A DNA stretch of 64,000 nucleotides, taken from contig NZ_SOMG01000030.1 of the NCBI RefSeq assembly GCF_004402045.1, forward strand, positions 124,001 through 188,000. The letters run 5' to 3'. Under the pieces are notes generated by a model, which made no database searches, was not told the DNA's origin, and saw only the letters and a list, made by a program, of their open reading frames with translations. The DNA comes from Lelliottia nimipressuralis. GTDB lineage: Bacteria; Pseudomonadota; Gammaproteobacteria; Enterobacterales; Enterobacteriaceae. Positions 19,376 through 29,184 of this stretch are shown one piece after another (the first letter of the stretch is position 1; the number at the start of each line of letters is the position of its first letter). Both the position numbers and the translations under genes were made by a program.

Positions 19376-20488
19376 TTAAACAGCGGTCAGCGGCAGGCGC
19401 TGTTCAATGATCCCGCCGCCCAGGCAGATTTCACCGCTGTAGAAGACAGCAGACTGACCCGGGGTGACGGCGGCGACCGGCTCGTCGAAACGCACGTCAA
19501 TGCGATCGTCATTGAGCGCGGTAATGGTGCAAGGAATATCGGTCTGACGGTAGCGTGTTTTCACCGTGCAGCGCAGCGTGCCTTTTAGCGGCTCACGATC
19601 GACCCAGTGCAACTGTTGCGCGATAAGGCCAACGGACATCAGACGCGGATGGTCATGACCCTGAGCAACAACCAGAATATTGTTTTCGACATCTTTGTCG
19701 ACAACGTACCATGGATCTTCGCTACCTTCTTTGGTCCCGCCGATACCCAGGCCTTTACGCTGACCTAAGGTGTGGTACATCAGTCCCTGATGCTGGCCAA
19801 TCTCTTCACCGTCGACGGTAACAATTTTACCCGGCTGTGCAGGCAGGTAGCGACCCAGGAAATCGCGGAATTTGCGCTCGCCGATGAAGCAGATGCCGGT
19901 AGAGTCTTTTTTCTTCGCGGTGATCAGGTCCAGCTCTTCGGCGATTTTACGCACCTGCGGCTTTTCCAGCTCGCCGACCGGGAACAGGCTCTGGGCGATT
20001 TGCTCGTGGCTCAGCGTATAGAGGAAGTAGCTTTGATCTTTGTTGCCGTCCAGGCCGCGCAGCAGCTGGCTTTTGCCATTCACATCTGCACGACGCACAT
20101 AGTGGCCGGTCGCAATATAGTCTGCGCCCAGATCTTCCGCGGCGAATTCCAGGAAGGCTTTAAATTTGATCTCTTTGTTGCACAGAATATCCGGGTTCGG
20201 AGTGCGTCCCGCTTTGTACTCTTCGAGGAACAGTTCAAAAACGTTGTCCCAGTATTCTGCGGCAAAGTTAACGGTGTGCAGTTCAATGCCGAGCTTATCG
20301 CACACGGCCTGCGCGTCGGCGAGATCCGCTGCGGCCGTGCAATATTCCTCGCCATCATCTTCCTCCCAGTTCTTCATGAACAGGCCCTCCACCTTATAGC
20401 CCTGTTGCTGTAACAGGTAGGCGGAAACGGAGGAATCGACACCGCCGGACATGCCGACGATTACTTTTTTCTGGCTGTTATCTGACAT
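19376..20488 (-). CDS. mnmA: tRNA-specific 2-thiouridylase MnmA
   Basis: A 370-residue enzyme (E. coli 368) that thiolates U34 of Lys, Glu and Gln tRNAs, using sulfur relayed from IscS through TusA-E. The PP-loop SGGVDSS binds ATP near residues 13-19. The catalytic cysteines are visible in [12 protein letters not shown] and [16 protein letters not shown] 20488 gives the family N-terminus [16 protein letters not shown]; the frame is open for a further 49 codons upstream, but these overlap the nudJ gene. It lies downstream of nudJ. Confidence 0.98.
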   Translation of the reverse strand: MSDNSQKKVIVGMSGGVDSSVSAYLLQQQGYKVEGLFMKNWEEDDGEEYCTAAADLADAQAVCDKLGIELHTVNFAAEYWDNVFELFLEEYKAGRTPNPDILCNKEIKFKAFLEFAAEDLGADYIATGHYVRRADVNGKSQLLRGLDGNKDQSYFLYTLSHEQIAQSLFPVGELEKPQVRKIAEELDLITAKKKDSTGICFIGERKFRDFLGRYLPAQPGKIVTVDGEEIGQHQGLMYHTLGQRKGLGIGGTKEGSEDPWYVVDKDVENNILVVAQGHDHPRLMSVGLIAQQLHWVDREPLKGTLRCTVKTRYRQTDIPCTITALNDDRIDVRFDEPVAAVTPGQSAVFYSGEICLGGGIIEQRLPLTAV

Positions 20489-20528
20489 GGAATACTCACG
20501 ACATTGAACTTCAAGGCGGCGTATTCTA

Positions 20529-21002
20529 TCACGCCCCCCCACCGTTGACACCCTCTGTAAACGGCCAGTTAAATGCGCCGATAACATCCAGCGGCAAGCG
20601 CCCGGCAGACTGCCAGCAGCGAATGCTTTCCGCAACCAGCGGCGAGCGCAGGTTTGGCGCGTTCAGGATCTCGTCGGCGGTGACCCACAGACAGCGGTCG
20701 ATATCGTCATCCTGCGGCGCTGTGGCGCACGTTTCGCTAAGCTCAACGGCAAATAAAAAACGCAGGAACGGTGTGCTATCAGGCGCGATCCACTGGTGCA
20801 TACGGATGAAGTGCTGAGGCTCAGCGTGAATGCCGGTCTCTTCCCACAGCTCGCGTTTCGCAGCCTGCAGCAGGGTCTCGTTGGCTTCAAGGTGCCCGGC
20901 AGGCTGATTCCACAGCGCTTTGCCATTTATGCTCTCTTCAACCACAAGGAATTTACCCCGGGCGTGGACCACGCAGGCTACCGTGACATGAGGTTTAAAC
21001 AT
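20529..21002 (-). CDS. nudJ: NudJ, Nudix phosphatase
   Basis: A 157-residue Nudix hydrolase (E. coli 153). The Nudix box G-x5-E-x7-RELWEETGI is intact near residues 37-59. In E. coli NudJ removes phosphates from nucleoside di- and triphosphates and from HMP-PP, a thiamine precursor. It sits nine bases after rluE and 40 bases before mnmA, in the conserved order. Start is ATG 21002 ([12 protein letters not shown]). Confidence 0.95.
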   Translation of the reverse strand: MFKPHVTVACVVHARGKFLVVEESINGKALWNQPAGHLEANETLLQAAKRELWEETGIHAEPQHFIRMHQWIAPDSTPFLRFLFAVELSETCATAPQDDDIDRCLWVTADEILNAPNLRSPLVAESIRCWQSAGRLPLDVIGAFNWPFTEGVNGGGA

Positions 21003-21011
21003 AGTGACTCC

Positions 21012-21665
21012 TTAAACGGTAACGTCTCGCCATTCACCGTTGGCAAGCGTTTCCAGGGTGTAGCTGCCCATAGCGTAGCGAATCAGACGCAGGGTAGGGA
21101 AGCCGACGTGTGCGGTCATGCGCCGAACCTGACGGTTGCGGCCTTCATAAAGGGTGATTTTGAGCCAGCTTGTCGGAATAGATTTGCGTTCGCGGATGGG
21201 CGGGTTGCGCGGCCACAGCCACTCCGGTTCATTCACGCGTTCAATACCTGCCGGCAGGGTTGGGCCATCGTTCAACGTGACGCCGCTGCGTAATGTCGCC
21301 AGCGTCGCCTCATCCGGCTCGCCTTCCACCTGGACGAAGTAAATTTTGCCTGTACGTTTCCCGGGCTGCGTGAGCTTCGCCTGCAACGCGCCGTCGTTGG
21401 TTAAGACCAGAAGGCCTTCGCTGTCGCGGTCCAGACGCCCGGCGGCGTAAACGCCCTGCACAGGAATGTAGTCCTTTAGCGTGCTTCGCCCGGCTTCATC
21501 GGTGAACTGCGGCAAAACATCGTAGGGTTTATTGAACAGAATAACCCGCTTTGGCTGGGTTTCCTGTGGTCTTCTGGCGGGTTGTCGCGAGCTGAATCGC
21601 TCAACCCGGTGTTTTGTAAAAGAAGTTTTCTTCATGGTATTTTCAGGCGTTATCAATTGCCGCAT
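21012..21665 (-). CDS. rluE: 23S rRNA pseudouridine(2457) synthase RluE
   Basis: A 217-residue RsuA-family pseudouridine synthase, the E. coli length. The catalytic Asp lies in [16 protein letters not shown]. Further family motifs are [10 protein letters not shown] near residue 46, [10 protein letters not shown], and [10 protein letters not shown] with the C-terminal LIRYAMGSY. It modifies U2457 in 23S rRNA. It is divergent from icd, with 117 bases between, which must carry both promoters. Confidence 0.97.
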   Translation of the reverse strand: MRQLITPENTMKKTSFTKHRVERFSSRQPARRPQETQPKRVILFNKPYDVLPQFTDEAGRSTLKDYIPVQGVYAAGRLDRDSEGLLVLTNDGALQAKLTQPGKRTGKIYFVQVEGEPDEATLATLRSGVTLNDGPTLPAGIERVNEPEWLWPRNPPIRERKSIPTSWLKITLYEGRNRQVRRMTAHVGFPTLRLIRYAMGSYTLETLANGEWRDVTV

Positions 21666-21782
21666 TATAGCCTAATAACGAAGACCTTTCATGGCGCAGG
21701 ACAATCAGGTACTATCGAAGGGCTCATTACAATTTATTAACATAAGATCAGTAACAACCAGAAGCGCTCGAAGGAGAGGTTA

Positions 21783-23033
21783 ATGGAAAGCAAAGTAGTT
21801 GTTCCGGCGGAAGGTAAAAAGATCACCCTGCAAAACGGCAAGATTAACGTTCCTCACAATCCGATTATCCCGTTCATCGAAGGTGACGGTATCGGTGTAG
21901 ACGTTACCCCGGCAATGCTGAAAGTGGTTGATGCCGCTGTTGAGAAAGCCTACAAAGGCGAGCGTAAAATTTCCTGGATGGAAATTTACACCGGTGAGAA
22001 ATCTACTCAAGTTTATGGCCAGGACGTCTGGCTGCCAGCAGAAACGCTGGACCTGATCCGTGACTACCGCGTTGCTATTAAAGGCCCACTGACGACGCCA
22101 GTTGGCGGCGGTATCCGTTCCCTGAACGTGGCACTGCGTCAGGAGCTGGACCTGTACGTGTGTCTGCGTCCAGTTCGTTACTATCAGGGCACCCCAAGCC
22201 CGGTTAAGCACCCTGAACTGACCGATATGGTTATCTTCCGTGAAAACTCAGAAGACATCTACGCAGGTATCGAATGGAAAGCTGACTCTGCTGACGCAGA
22301 AAAAGTGATTAAATTCCTGCGCGAAGAGATGGGCGTGAAGAAAATTCGCTTCCCTGAGCATTGCGGTATCGGCATTAAGCCGTGCTCCGAAGACGGAACC
22401 AAGCGTCTGGTGCGTGCGGCCATCGAATATGCAATCACCAACGACCGTGACTCTGTGACCCTGGTTCACAAAGGCAACATCATGAAGTTCACCGAAGGCG
22501 CGTTCAAAGACTGGGGTTACCAGTTGGCGAAAGAAGAGTTCGGCGGTGAGCTGATCGACGGTGGCCCATGGCAGAAGATTAAGAACCCGAACACCGGCAA
22601 AGAGATCATCATTAAAGATGTAATCGCCGATGCGTTCCTGCAGCAGATCCTGCTGCGTCCTGCAGAATACGACGTGATTGCCTGTATGAACCTGAACGGT
22701 GACTACATCTCTGACGCCCTGGCAGCTCAGGTTGGCGGTATCGGTATCGCCCCAGGCGCGAACATCGGTGACGAGTGCGCCCTGTTCGAAGCGACCCACG
22801 GTACTGCACCAAAATACGCAGGTCAGGACAAAGTGAACCCAGGCTCTATCATCCTGTCCGCAGAGATGATGCTGCGTCATATGGAATGGTTCGAAGCCGC
22901 AGACCTGATCGTCAAAGGTATGGAAGGCGCGATCAACGCGAAAACCGTCACCTATGACTTCGAACGTCTGATGGAAGGCGCTAAACTGCTGAAATGTTCA
23001 GAGTTTGGCGACGCGATTATCGCGAACATGTAA
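21783..23033 (+). CDS. icd: Isocitrate dehydrogenase (NADP+)
   Basis: A 416-residue TCA-cycle enzyme, the E. coli length. It converts isocitrate to 2-oxoglutarate with NADPH. The phosphorylation-site serine used by AceK is visible in [13 protein letters not shown] near residue 113, and the nucleotide/metal-binding region [14 protein letters not shown] is intact. Ribosome site GGAGAGG precedes ATG 21783. In E. coli K-12 the 3' end of icd is the e14 attachment site; here icd ends normally, so that site is empty. Confidence 0.99.
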   Translation: MESKVVVPAEGKKITLQNGKINVPHNPIIPFIEGDGIGVDVTPAMLKVVDAAVEKAYKGERKISWMEIYTGEKSTQVYGQDVWLPAETLDLIRDYRVAIKGPLTTPVGGGIRSLNVALRQELDLYVCLRPVRYYQGTPSPVKHPELTDMVIFRENSEDIYAGIEWKADSADAEKVIKFLREEMGVKKIRFPEHCGIGIKPCSEDGTKRLVRAAIEYAITNDRDSVTLVHKGNIMKFTEGAFKDWGYQLAKEEFGGELIDGGPWQKIKNPNTGKEIIIKDVIADAFLQQILLRPAEYDVIACMNLNGDYISDALAAQVGGIGIAPGANIGDECALFEATHGTAPKYAGQDKVNPGSIILSAEMMLRHMEWFEAADLIVKGMEGAINAKTVTYDFERLMEGAKLLKCSEFGDAIIANM

Positions 23034-23054
23034 TCCAGATTCTGGGTTAAACGA

Positions 23055-23085
23055 GAACGGGAGCCTGAGGGTTCCCGTTTTTTTT
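23055..23085 (+). terminator. Intrinsic terminator of icd
   Basis: Stem GAACGGGA with TTCCCGTT followed by eight T residues, 22 bases after the icd stop. Confidence 0.85.
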
Positions 23086-23110
23086 GCCTCTGCCTGCGGG
23101 AGACAGCACG

Positions 23111-23458
23111 ATGTTAGCCACGGTACTTATCACTGTTGTTGCGTTAATTCATCTCTATATTCTTGTGCTGGAAATGTTCCTGTGGAACACAAAAACCGGG
23201 CACAAGGCCTTTAATCTGCGTCCCGACTTTGCGCGTGACACCCGCGTGCTGGCCGCAAATCAGGGGCTGTATAACGGTTTTCTGGCGGCAGGTCTGCTCT
23301 GGAGCCTTTGCCTCGGCGAGAAGGGGGTTCAGGTGTCCATCTTCTTTCTGGCCTGCGTGTTAATAGCCGGTGTATTTGGTGCAGTAACCGCCAGCCGAAA
23401 AATTTTGTATGTGCAGGCCATGCCCGCTCTCGCAGCGCTGCTTGCGTTGCTCATCTGA
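23111..23458 (+). CDS. DUF1304-family small membrane protein
   Basis: A 115-residue inner-membrane protein with about four hydrophobic segments. It carries the DUF1304 pattern HLYILVLEMFLW near the N-terminus and NQGLYNGFLAAGL around residues 55-67. ATG 23111 is preferred because the upstream nine codons overlap the icd terminator region. Function is unknown. A weak GGGAGACAG lies upstream as a possible ribosome site. Confidence 0.8.
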   Translation: MLATVLITVVALIHLYILVLEMFLWNTKTGHKAFNLRPDFARDTRVLAANQGLYNGFLAAGLLWSLCLGEKGVQVSIFFLACVLIAGVFGAVTASRKILYVQAMPALAALLALLI

Positions 23459-23532
23459 AGCAATGCTTTGGTTGAGGTAAGGCGTCCGATATACTCATGA
23501 CTTTACCCATACAGGTTAGAGACGAGACTGTG

Positions 23533-23778
23533 ATGAACAACGATATCCCACTGAAATATTATGACATTGCCGATGAATACACGACGGAAGCTGCAGAGCA
23601 GGTCGGAGAGTCAGAGCGCGACGCGCTGGCACACTATTTCCAGCTGCTGCTCACCCGTCTAGCGAATAATGAGGAGATCAGCGAGGAAGCCCAGCAAGAG
23701 ATGGCAACTGAGGCCGGGATCCGTGCGGGTCGCATTGATGATGTTGCGAATTTCCTCAATCAGTGGGGAAATGAATAG
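23533..23778 (+). CDS. ymjA: YmjA family protein (DUF2543)
   Basis: An 81-residue soluble, acidic protein that matches E. coli YmjA in length and sequence ([16 protein letters not shown] at the start, FLNQWGNE at the end). Function unknown. Acidic residues are dense ([14 protein letters not shown]). ATG 23533 was chosen over the longer frame because it gives the family start. In E. coli ymjA lies in another region, so its position next to icd marks a synteny change. Confidence 0.88.
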   Translation: MNNDIPLKYYDIADEYTTEAAEQVGESERDALAHYFQLLLTRLANNEEISEEAQQEMATEAGIRAGRIDDVANFLNQWGNE

Positions 23779-23784
23779 CCTGCC

Positions 23785-23946
23785 TCAAAAACCATTATGC
23801 TGATGCTTTGCGATACAGCTCAGCATCACGCTATCGGACCACATGCATTTTTTCCGCAGAATATGTGAAGCGGGGGCGTCGATAAACAGCGCGAAAATAA
23901 CGGTCAGACAAAAGAGTACCACTGGGAATAGTAAGGATAATTTCAC
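23785..23946 (-). CDS. Candidate small membrane protein, 53 residues
   Basis: An open frame on the minus strand from GTG 23946 to TGA 23785. Residues 4-23 are strongly hydrophobic (LLFPVVLFCLTVIFALFI) after a Lys, then a short polar tail with three Cys/Met-rich positions. It is convergent with ymjA, only six bases apart, and lies 122 bases downstream of an EAL gene on the same strand. The ribosome site is weak (TTGGTT, about 6 bases before the start). No family recognised; a chance frame is possible but the hydrophobic pattern is coherent. The rest of the 290-base gap shows nothing clear. Confidence 0.45.
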   Translation of the reverse strand: MKLSLLFPVVLFCLTVIFALFIDAPASHILRKKCMWSDSVMLSCIAKHQHNGF

Positions 23947-24068
23947 GTTTTTAACCAAAATAAGAGTGTGCTTCGGGGTAATCTACCGTCTGATTGTGAC
24001 GACTATATGTTTTTACGTAAAAAATGGAAACGCCCAGGCAGAAAAAATACGAGCACGCCGGGTTATGG

Positions 24069-25568
24069 TTACGGTGCGACACCGGTGAGTCGCTTCGCCA
24101 GCTCACTCCGGGTGAGTGCTTTTGAAAAATACCATCCCTGAATCAGCGCATCGGGATATCTGCTCGCAATAAAGCGATATTGAATTTCATTTTCCACCCC
24201 CTCGAAAACAAGCGTTTTATTCAATTTTGCGAGGGCATCGCTAAAGATTGCAAAGATGTTTTGCTTATAATGCTCGCTGATACCATCCACCAGCGACTTA
24301 TCGATTTTGATTTCATCATATTCAAGCAGTGACAGGCGGGCGAGGTTCGAATTTTGCACGCCAAAATCATCTATTGATATTTTAACGCCGAGCGATTTGA
24401 GTTCCTGACAGAATTCCTCGAGGATATCTGCCGTGGAAACGGCTTTCTCAGAAAGTTCGACCTTCATCAGGGAAAGAGGAAGGTGATTGACTAAACATTC
24501 ACGACGCAAAATGTTAATGAACTGCCCATCTTCAATTTCCTTTCGCCCAACATTAATTGAGACTACCAGCTGATGTTTAATCGCCAGCGGGGCAATTTCT
24601 GCAAGGGATTTTCCGATAATATTGCCATAATATTTTTTATACAGACCGATCTTCTTAATTAATGGGATAAACAGCTCCGGAGAGACGTCACCGTGTTTTT
24701 GATCGCGCCATCTCGACAGAACTTCTACACCTACGATTTTTTGATCGTGAATGCGGATAATGGGCTGGTAGTTAACGCTGATGGTATTCGTTATGACGGC
24801 TTTAATCAGCGTGCGTTCCAGAGAGAAACGATCTTCATAGATACGGAAGATAAATAACGTTATCGCGACCCAGATAAAATAGAGAATGACCGTGAGAAAC
24901 GTAAAGATAAACGGGGGTAACGAGGCCAGTCCTGCGTCGTGATGCTTCACGATGACGCACAGGTCCCAGAAGGCGCTGCACTGCGTCAGAGTAAGGGTAA
25001 ACAACGCCGAATGCAGCCAGCTCTGCTCTTTTAACTCAGGGGTGGTCGAAAAAAAGACTCTGCCGAAGTCTTTGGTGGTGGCACTCAGAGAATAGCTTGC
25101 GGTAACAGGGGTGAATTTATCGTAAGCATAGCGGGAGGTGAAGATAATAATATTATTATAAACAGCCGCATTACCTGTGAAAAAATCTTTTCTGGAAAAC
25201 TGCGCCAGGAGAAAGCCTCTCGGCGTTTTATGCAGTTCTGCAGGAAGCGCAACGGGCGTGGCAAGTTTCCCCCAAAACGCAGTACAGACTATTTTTCCCT
25301 TCTCGATAAAACCGATATCGTCGAAATAATGGTTATTAAGCGTTAGTTGTCTGTAGCTATCAAGGCTGGCTTTATCACATCCCTGCGTAGTAATGCTTTT
25401 GAGTGCCAGCGCCACGCTTTGGGACAGGTCTTCTGAATAATGTAAAAGTGTATGGGATATTTCTAGCTGTTTGCTCTTCTGCTGAGCCACGATAACAGCA
25501 TTGACGGCATAAAGAGACAGGATGACCAGAAGCGTTGAAACAATAGCAACGGCAATGAGTTTTTTCAT
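24069..25568 (-). CDS. CSS-type EAL-domain cyclic-di-GMP phosphodiesterase
   Basis: A 499-residue membrane protein. An N-terminal membrane segment (residues 3-24) leads to a periplasmic CSS-like domain with paired cysteines (TQGCDKAS and KIVCTAFW), then a second membrane segment near residue 225. The cytoplasmic EAL domain has the catalytic set: GVEVLSRW, SINVGRKE, VELSEK, IDDFGVQNSN, EIKIDKS, FEGVENE and QGWYFSKAL. It should hydrolyse c-di-GMP to pGpG. In E. coli relatives (PdeB/C/D/G/N type) the periplasmic cysteines link activity to DsbA/B redox state. ATG 25568 is chosen over an upstream frame that lacks a ribosome site. It is divergent from a second protein of the same class. Confidence 0.9.
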   Translation of the reverse strand: MKKLIAVAIVSTLLVILSLYAVNAVIVAQQKSKQLEISHTLLHYSEDLSQSVALALKSITTQGCDKASLDSYRQLTLNNHYFDDIGFIEKGKIVCTAFWGKLATPVALPAELHKTPRGFLLAQFSRKDFFTGNAAVYNNIIIFTSRYAYDKFTPVTASYSLSATTKDFGRVFFSTTPELKEQSWLHSALFTLTLTQCSAFWDLCVIVKHHDAGLASLPPFIFTFLTVILYFIWVAITLFIFRIYEDRFSLERTLIKAVITNTISVNYQPIIRIHDQKIVGVEVLSRWRDQKHGDVSPELFIPLIKKIGLYKKYYGNIIGKSLAEIAPLAIKHQLVVSINVGRKEIEDGQFINILRRECLVNHLPLSLMKVELSEKAVSTADILEEFCQELKSLGVKISIDDFGVQNSNLARLSLLEYDEIKIDKSLVDGISEHYKQNIFAIFSDALAKLNKTLVFEGVENEIQYRFIASRYPDALIQGWYFSKALTRSELAKRLTGVAP

Positions 25569-25804
25569 TTCCCGGTTATCCTGTTCGCTCCCTGATTTCA
25601 CAAATCTTAACACAGCCAGGGCAAGGTACAAGCCTGATAGTCACGGCAGGTGAGCACATTCAGACAGACTAACTCATACGAAAGCATCAGTTTTTTAAGA
25701 CAAATCTCAGCTAAGCTTTTTTCATTGCTATAAGCAACGCCGGGTTAGCCACAGTCGCTTCTTCCAGATCCTCCATGCTTGTTTTTTCTATTAAGGAAAA
25801 CATC

Positions 25805-27325
25805 GTGCGCAACGTGATGATCCCCATTCTCAGTGCCCTGTTTCTCTTTCTGAGCGGCATCCTGATTATTAACTGGCAGTTATGGCAGATGGCGAAAGCT
25901 AATAATATTCACACCGCCACGGCAAGCACCCAAAAAATAGAAAATATTCTTGCTGAAGCCACCAGTGCGGCCAACACGGCGAAACACGTTGCGGCTCAAG
26001 GGTGTACCAGTAGCGGACAGCTGGCGCTGGGGACAGAAGCAGCGCTAAAACCGCATCTGCGCGCCATCATGATCCAGCAGCAGGGTAAAATCATCTGTAC
26101 TTCTCTTCCAGGGAATGGCGTATTAATTATTCATCCGGAGACGTTACCTGACGAAAAATTGATGCTGTTACCCGGCAATCGACTGGTGAACGGTATTCCG
26201 GTACTCATATTCCAGATGCCCATTGTGGGAGGGCGCGTCATTGTCAGCGTTAGTGACGCACATTTGCAGGACGTTATTGCGAACGCATCCAACAGCGTTG
26301 ACCTGAGGTTAGTTGTTGGCGAAAGAATGCTTGTGCGCAACGGCGATGTCACCGGCTGGAAAGCTGCTTCGTGGACAGGGTCGCTAACGGCATCACCGCA
26401 TTTCCCCTTTAGTCTGGCCTGGCAGCCTCCTGCCTTTTTTAGCCTGACGCGGCTGCTGCACCAGGGATGGAGTCTGATACTGCTTATTCTCGCGTTATCC
26501 GTGACGGTGGGCATTTTGATCCACCGTTACAAGGGGAAAAGTACCTCATTTGAAGACGATCTGCGTAAGGCCATTTTGCAAGGGGAGATCGTTCCTTATT
26601 ACCAGCCGATCGTAAACGGTGATACCGGCGGGTTGTATGGCGTTGAAGTACTGGCAAGATGGAAGCATCCAGGATTAGGCTTTATCCCGCCGGATGTCTT
26701 TATTCCGATTGCCGAACGTAGCGGTTTAATTATTCCGCTGACCAAAGGGTTGATGGCGAAAGTGGTGACTCAGCTTAAGCCGCTTTTGCCTAAGTTACCG
26801 GATGGGTTTCATATCGGGGTGAACATCAGCGCCAGACACATCAATGCACCTTCTTTCATTGGTGACTGCCACGTCTTCGGAAAAGGGTTTCAGGGTAAAG
26901 AAGTTAAACTGGTTCTTGAAGTGACCGAACGTGAACCGTTAATCGATAATCCTCATCTGGTGGAAAACCTCAACACGCTTCATAACGCTGGTTTTGTCAT
27001 TGCGCTGGATGATTTTGGTACGGGCTATTCCGGGCTATCGTGCCTTAATACGCTTGCCATTGACTATATTAAAATCGATAAGAGCTTTGTGAGCCGGGTT
27101 TCAGAGGAGAAGGATTCAACGATCCTGCTGGACTGTGTCATAGACCTGGCGAAAAAACTTTCGTTGCACATTGTAGCGGAAGGCGTAGAAACGAAGGAGC
27201 AGCTGGAGTATCTCAACCGTAATGAGATTACCCTGTTGCAGGGTTATTATTTTGGTAAACCCGTTTCCTATATAGACTTTATTAAAGTCATTTTATCTAA
27301 ACCCAGGGAGACCGTAAGTCTGTAA
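25805..27325 (+). CDS. CSS-type EAL-domain cyclic-di-GMP phosphodiesterase
   Basis: A 506-residue paralogue of the divergent EAL gene. It has a membrane segment at the start (MIPILSALFLFLSGILII), a periplasmic CSS domain with AAQGCTSSGQ and KIICTSLP cysteines, a second membrane segment near residue 235, and a complete EAL domain: GVEVLARWKHP, GVNISARH, LEVTERE, LDDFGTGYSG, IKIDKSF, AEGVETKEQ, LLQGYYFGKP. GTG 25805 is preferred because AAGGAA lies seven bases upstream; an ATG at 25775 would add ten residues. All metal- and substrate-binding residues look present, so an active phosphodiesterase is likely. Confidence 0.91.
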   Translation: MRNVMIPILSALFLFLSGILIINWQLWQMAKANNIHTATASTQKIENILAEATSAANTAKHVAAQGCTSSGQLALGTEAALKPHLRAIMIQQQGKIICTSLPGNGVLIIHPETLPDEKLMLLPGNRLVNGIPVLIFQMPIVGGRVIVSVSDAHLQDVIANASNSVDLRLVVGERMLVRNGDVTGWKAASWTGSLTASPHFPFSLAWQPPAFFSLTRLLHQGWSLILLILALSVTVGILIHRYKGKSTSFEDDLRKAILQGEIVPYYQPIVNGDTGGLYGVEVLARWKHPGLGFIPPDVFIPIAERSGLIIPLTKGLMAKVVTQLKPLLPKLPDGFHIGVNISARHINAPSFIGDCHVFGKGFQGKEVKLVLEVTEREPLIDNPHLVENLNTLHNAGFVIALDDFGTGYSGLSCLNTLAIDYIKIDKSFVSRVSEEKDSTILLDCVIDLAKKLSLHIVAEGVETKEQLEYLNRNEITLLQGYYFGKPVSYIDFIKVILSKPRETVSL

Positions 27326-27504
27326 AAACTTTTGCCTGTGCAGAGGGCCTGGAATAGTGCCGGTCGCCAGGTGGTGAAAAACGAAATAAAGACGAGCTTG
27401 TGTTGTATGCTTAAGTGCAATTCATTTTCCTCTTATCCTGAGCTTTGTTACAGTGGCAAGAGTTGTCAGCCAGGGATGTCAGGCGTGATAAGGTGGAAAA
27501 GCTC

Positions 27505-28977
27505 GTGCATGTGAAAAATACTTTTTACACAACAACCATTACCGTCATCATTGTCTCATTGATCATCTCTCTGTCGCTTGCCGTCCAAATTGCCACGTCG
27601 AGACAGCAGTCAATCCAGCAAATTAATACCAGCGTCGCTAACCTGAGCCATACCCTTGATGTCTACACTGAGGGGATCATGCGCCAGAGTGAAATGTTAA
27701 TTACTACCGTTTCCGACATAATCGAAATTTATGGCATGACGCCGCAGCAGGCGACCAATATTCAGCGGATGATAAATAATCAGGATAATCTACTTACCCA
27801 GATTAATAATGTGGTTGTTTACGATGCTCAGGGCGATATCTTTACCGCATTGCACGAAACTTTTACCGGTCCCCGCAAAGGCTCGGACAGAGAGTTTTTT
27901 ATCTATCACAAGGAAAATAAAAGTCAGCAGATTTTTATTGGTGAGCCCGTGGTCAGCAGAACCAATGGTAAATGGGTTATCACCATTAGCCGGCGCCTTG
28001 AAACCCACACCGGGGCCTTTAATGGTGTGGTGGTGGTAACGCTGGGTATCGAAAATTTTCTCGCGCTCTACGGGCAGATTAATATCGGTCATTCGGGTGT
28101 GATTGGCTTAACGACGCAATCAGGCGTGTTACTGGTCCGCTATCCTTTTAAAAATACCTATATCGGCACGATTGTTTCTGATTCACCTCTCTTCAGAAAA
28201 TACCTCAAGGTACAAAATACTGGGATAGCCAGTTCCGTCTCCCGGTTTGACAAAATCGAGCGCATTTATGCCTATGAGAAAAACAAACGCTACGGACTGG
28301 TCACCACCGTGGCCGTCAGTATTGATGAAGCCCTCTCATCCTGGCGCAAGCAGGCGATTCAGCTTGCGGTTCTCATTTTCGTGTTTACGGCGATACTCAT
28401 TGTCGCGTCATACTTCCTGTATTCCGACTTATCCAGAAAAACAAGGGATAACAAGGCGCTGAAGATTATCGCTTCTGAGGATGCACTGACCGGGTTGTAC
28501 AACCGTCGCATCTTTGATGAAAAAATTCTCTCGGAAATCGCTCTGTGTGCCGCACATGACGCGCCGATTTCGATGCTGATTGTGGATGTGGACTACTTCA
28601 AGAAATACAACGATAACTACGGCCATCCTGAAGGGGACCGGTGTCTGGCAATGCTCGGAAACAGTCTCAGGGAGAGTCTTACCCGTGATAATCAAATAGT
28701 GGCGCGATATGGTGGGGAGGAGTTTGCGCTGATATTACCTGATACGGATATTCAGGAGGCGCTTCGCCTGGCTCAAACGATTATTCGCAATGTATTCTCG
28801 CTGCAAATTGCGCATGCTTTCAGCCCCTTCGGACGGGTGACGGTTAGCGTCGGGATTTCCACAGCACGTGCGGTCGACATCGCGGGCAGCCAGCAGAATA
28901 TTATTATTGCTGCTGACCAGGCGCTCTACCAGGCAAAACGCGCCGGGCGCAACCGATACGCTTTTGTCGGGGTGTGA
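27505..28977 (+). CDS. Membrane sensor diguanylate cyclase (Cache-like plus GGEEF)
   Basis: A protein of about 490 residues. An N-terminal membrane segment, a periplasmic sensor domain of about 240 residues that looks like a dCache fold (KGSDREFFIYHKE, SRRLETHTGAFNGVVVVTLG), a second membrane segment, and a C-terminal GGDEF domain with RYGGEEF as active loop and DALTGLYNRR at its start. It should make c-di-GMP from two GTP. The product-inhibition I-site (RxxD five residues before GGEEF) reads RDNQ, so feedback inhibition is probably lost. GTG 27505 is favoured by AAGGTGG eight bases upstream. It follows an EAL gene in the same direction. Confidence 0.9.
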   Translation: MHVKNTFYTTTITVIIVSLIISLSLAVQIATSRQQSIQQINTSVANLSHTLDVYTEGIMRQSEMLITTVSDIIEIYGMTPQQATNIQRMINNQDNLLTQINNVVVYDAQGDIFTALHETFTGPRKGSDREFFIYHKENKSQQIFIGEPVVSRTNGKWVITISRRLETHTGAFNGVVVVTLGIENFLALYGQINIGHSGVIGLTTQSGVLLVRYPFKNTYIGTIVSDSPLFRKYLKVQNTGIASSVSRFDKIERIYAYEKNKRYGLVTTVAVSIDEALSSWRKQAIQLAVLIFVFTAILIVASYFLYSDLSRKTRDNKALKIIASEDALTGLYNRRIFDEKILSEIALCAAHDAPISMLIVDVDYFKKYNDNYGHPEGDRCLAMLGNSLRESLTRDNQIVARYGGEEFALILPDTDIQEALRLAQTIIRNVFSLQIAHAFSPFGRVTVSVGISTARAVDIAGSQQNIIIAADQALYQAKRAGRNRYAFVGV

Positions 28978-28981
28978 TTGG

Positions 28982-29077
28982 AAAAAAAAGCCCACTCGAA
29001 AGTGGGCAAGAAATACTGGAAGCAATGTGAGCAATGTCGTACTGAATACCTGAGTGTTTCTCTCAACTATTCAGTGT
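28982..29077 (-). ncRNA. Candidate small regulatory RNA with intrinsic terminator
   Basis: On the minus strand, in the gap between the cyclase gene and yeaQ, three parts follow one another. First comes a 5' hairpin with a perfect 8-bp stem (ACTGAATA with TATTCAGT). Next is an unpaired stretch of about 33 bases rich in U and C (CATTGCTCACATTGC). Last is a terminator hairpin (GCCCACT with AGTGGGC) with eight T residues. This is the layout of an Hfq-dependent sRNA of about 95 nt. No minus-strand protein gene is upstream to explain the terminator. The unpaired segment reminds me of the E. coli sRNA RseX, but that is from memory and unchecked. Promoter elements are weak (TTGCAT, 16 bases, TTATCT). 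Confidence 0.5.
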
Positions 29078-29168
29078 TGAGAAAGATAATCTTTCTCAAC
29101 AAAAGATGCAACCCCACAGTTTATGTGCCGCGTTCTTTTTGTTGATGAATAATTGCGCACTCTCTCGT

Positions 29169-29184
29169 TGTGATGCTTATCACA
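29169..29184 (+). promoter_or_regulatory. CRP-like site upstream of yeaQ
   Basis: TGTGA and TCACA are separated by six bases, both half-sites exact. A -10-like TATTCT lies at 29209-29214 and puts the site about 44 bases upstream of the likely start, near a class II activator position. FNR is less likely because the TTGAT half-site is absent. Confidence 0.55.

Noticed and set aside
23005-23033. Possible e14-like attachment at the icd 3' end
   Set aside because: icd ends in a normal C-terminus followed by its terminator; there is no phage DNA on that side.
23843-24088. An 81-codon plus-strand frame in the ymjA-EAL gap
   Set aside because: No ribosome site and no coherent protein pattern; it overlaps the more plausible minus-strand membrane peptide and the EAL 3' end.
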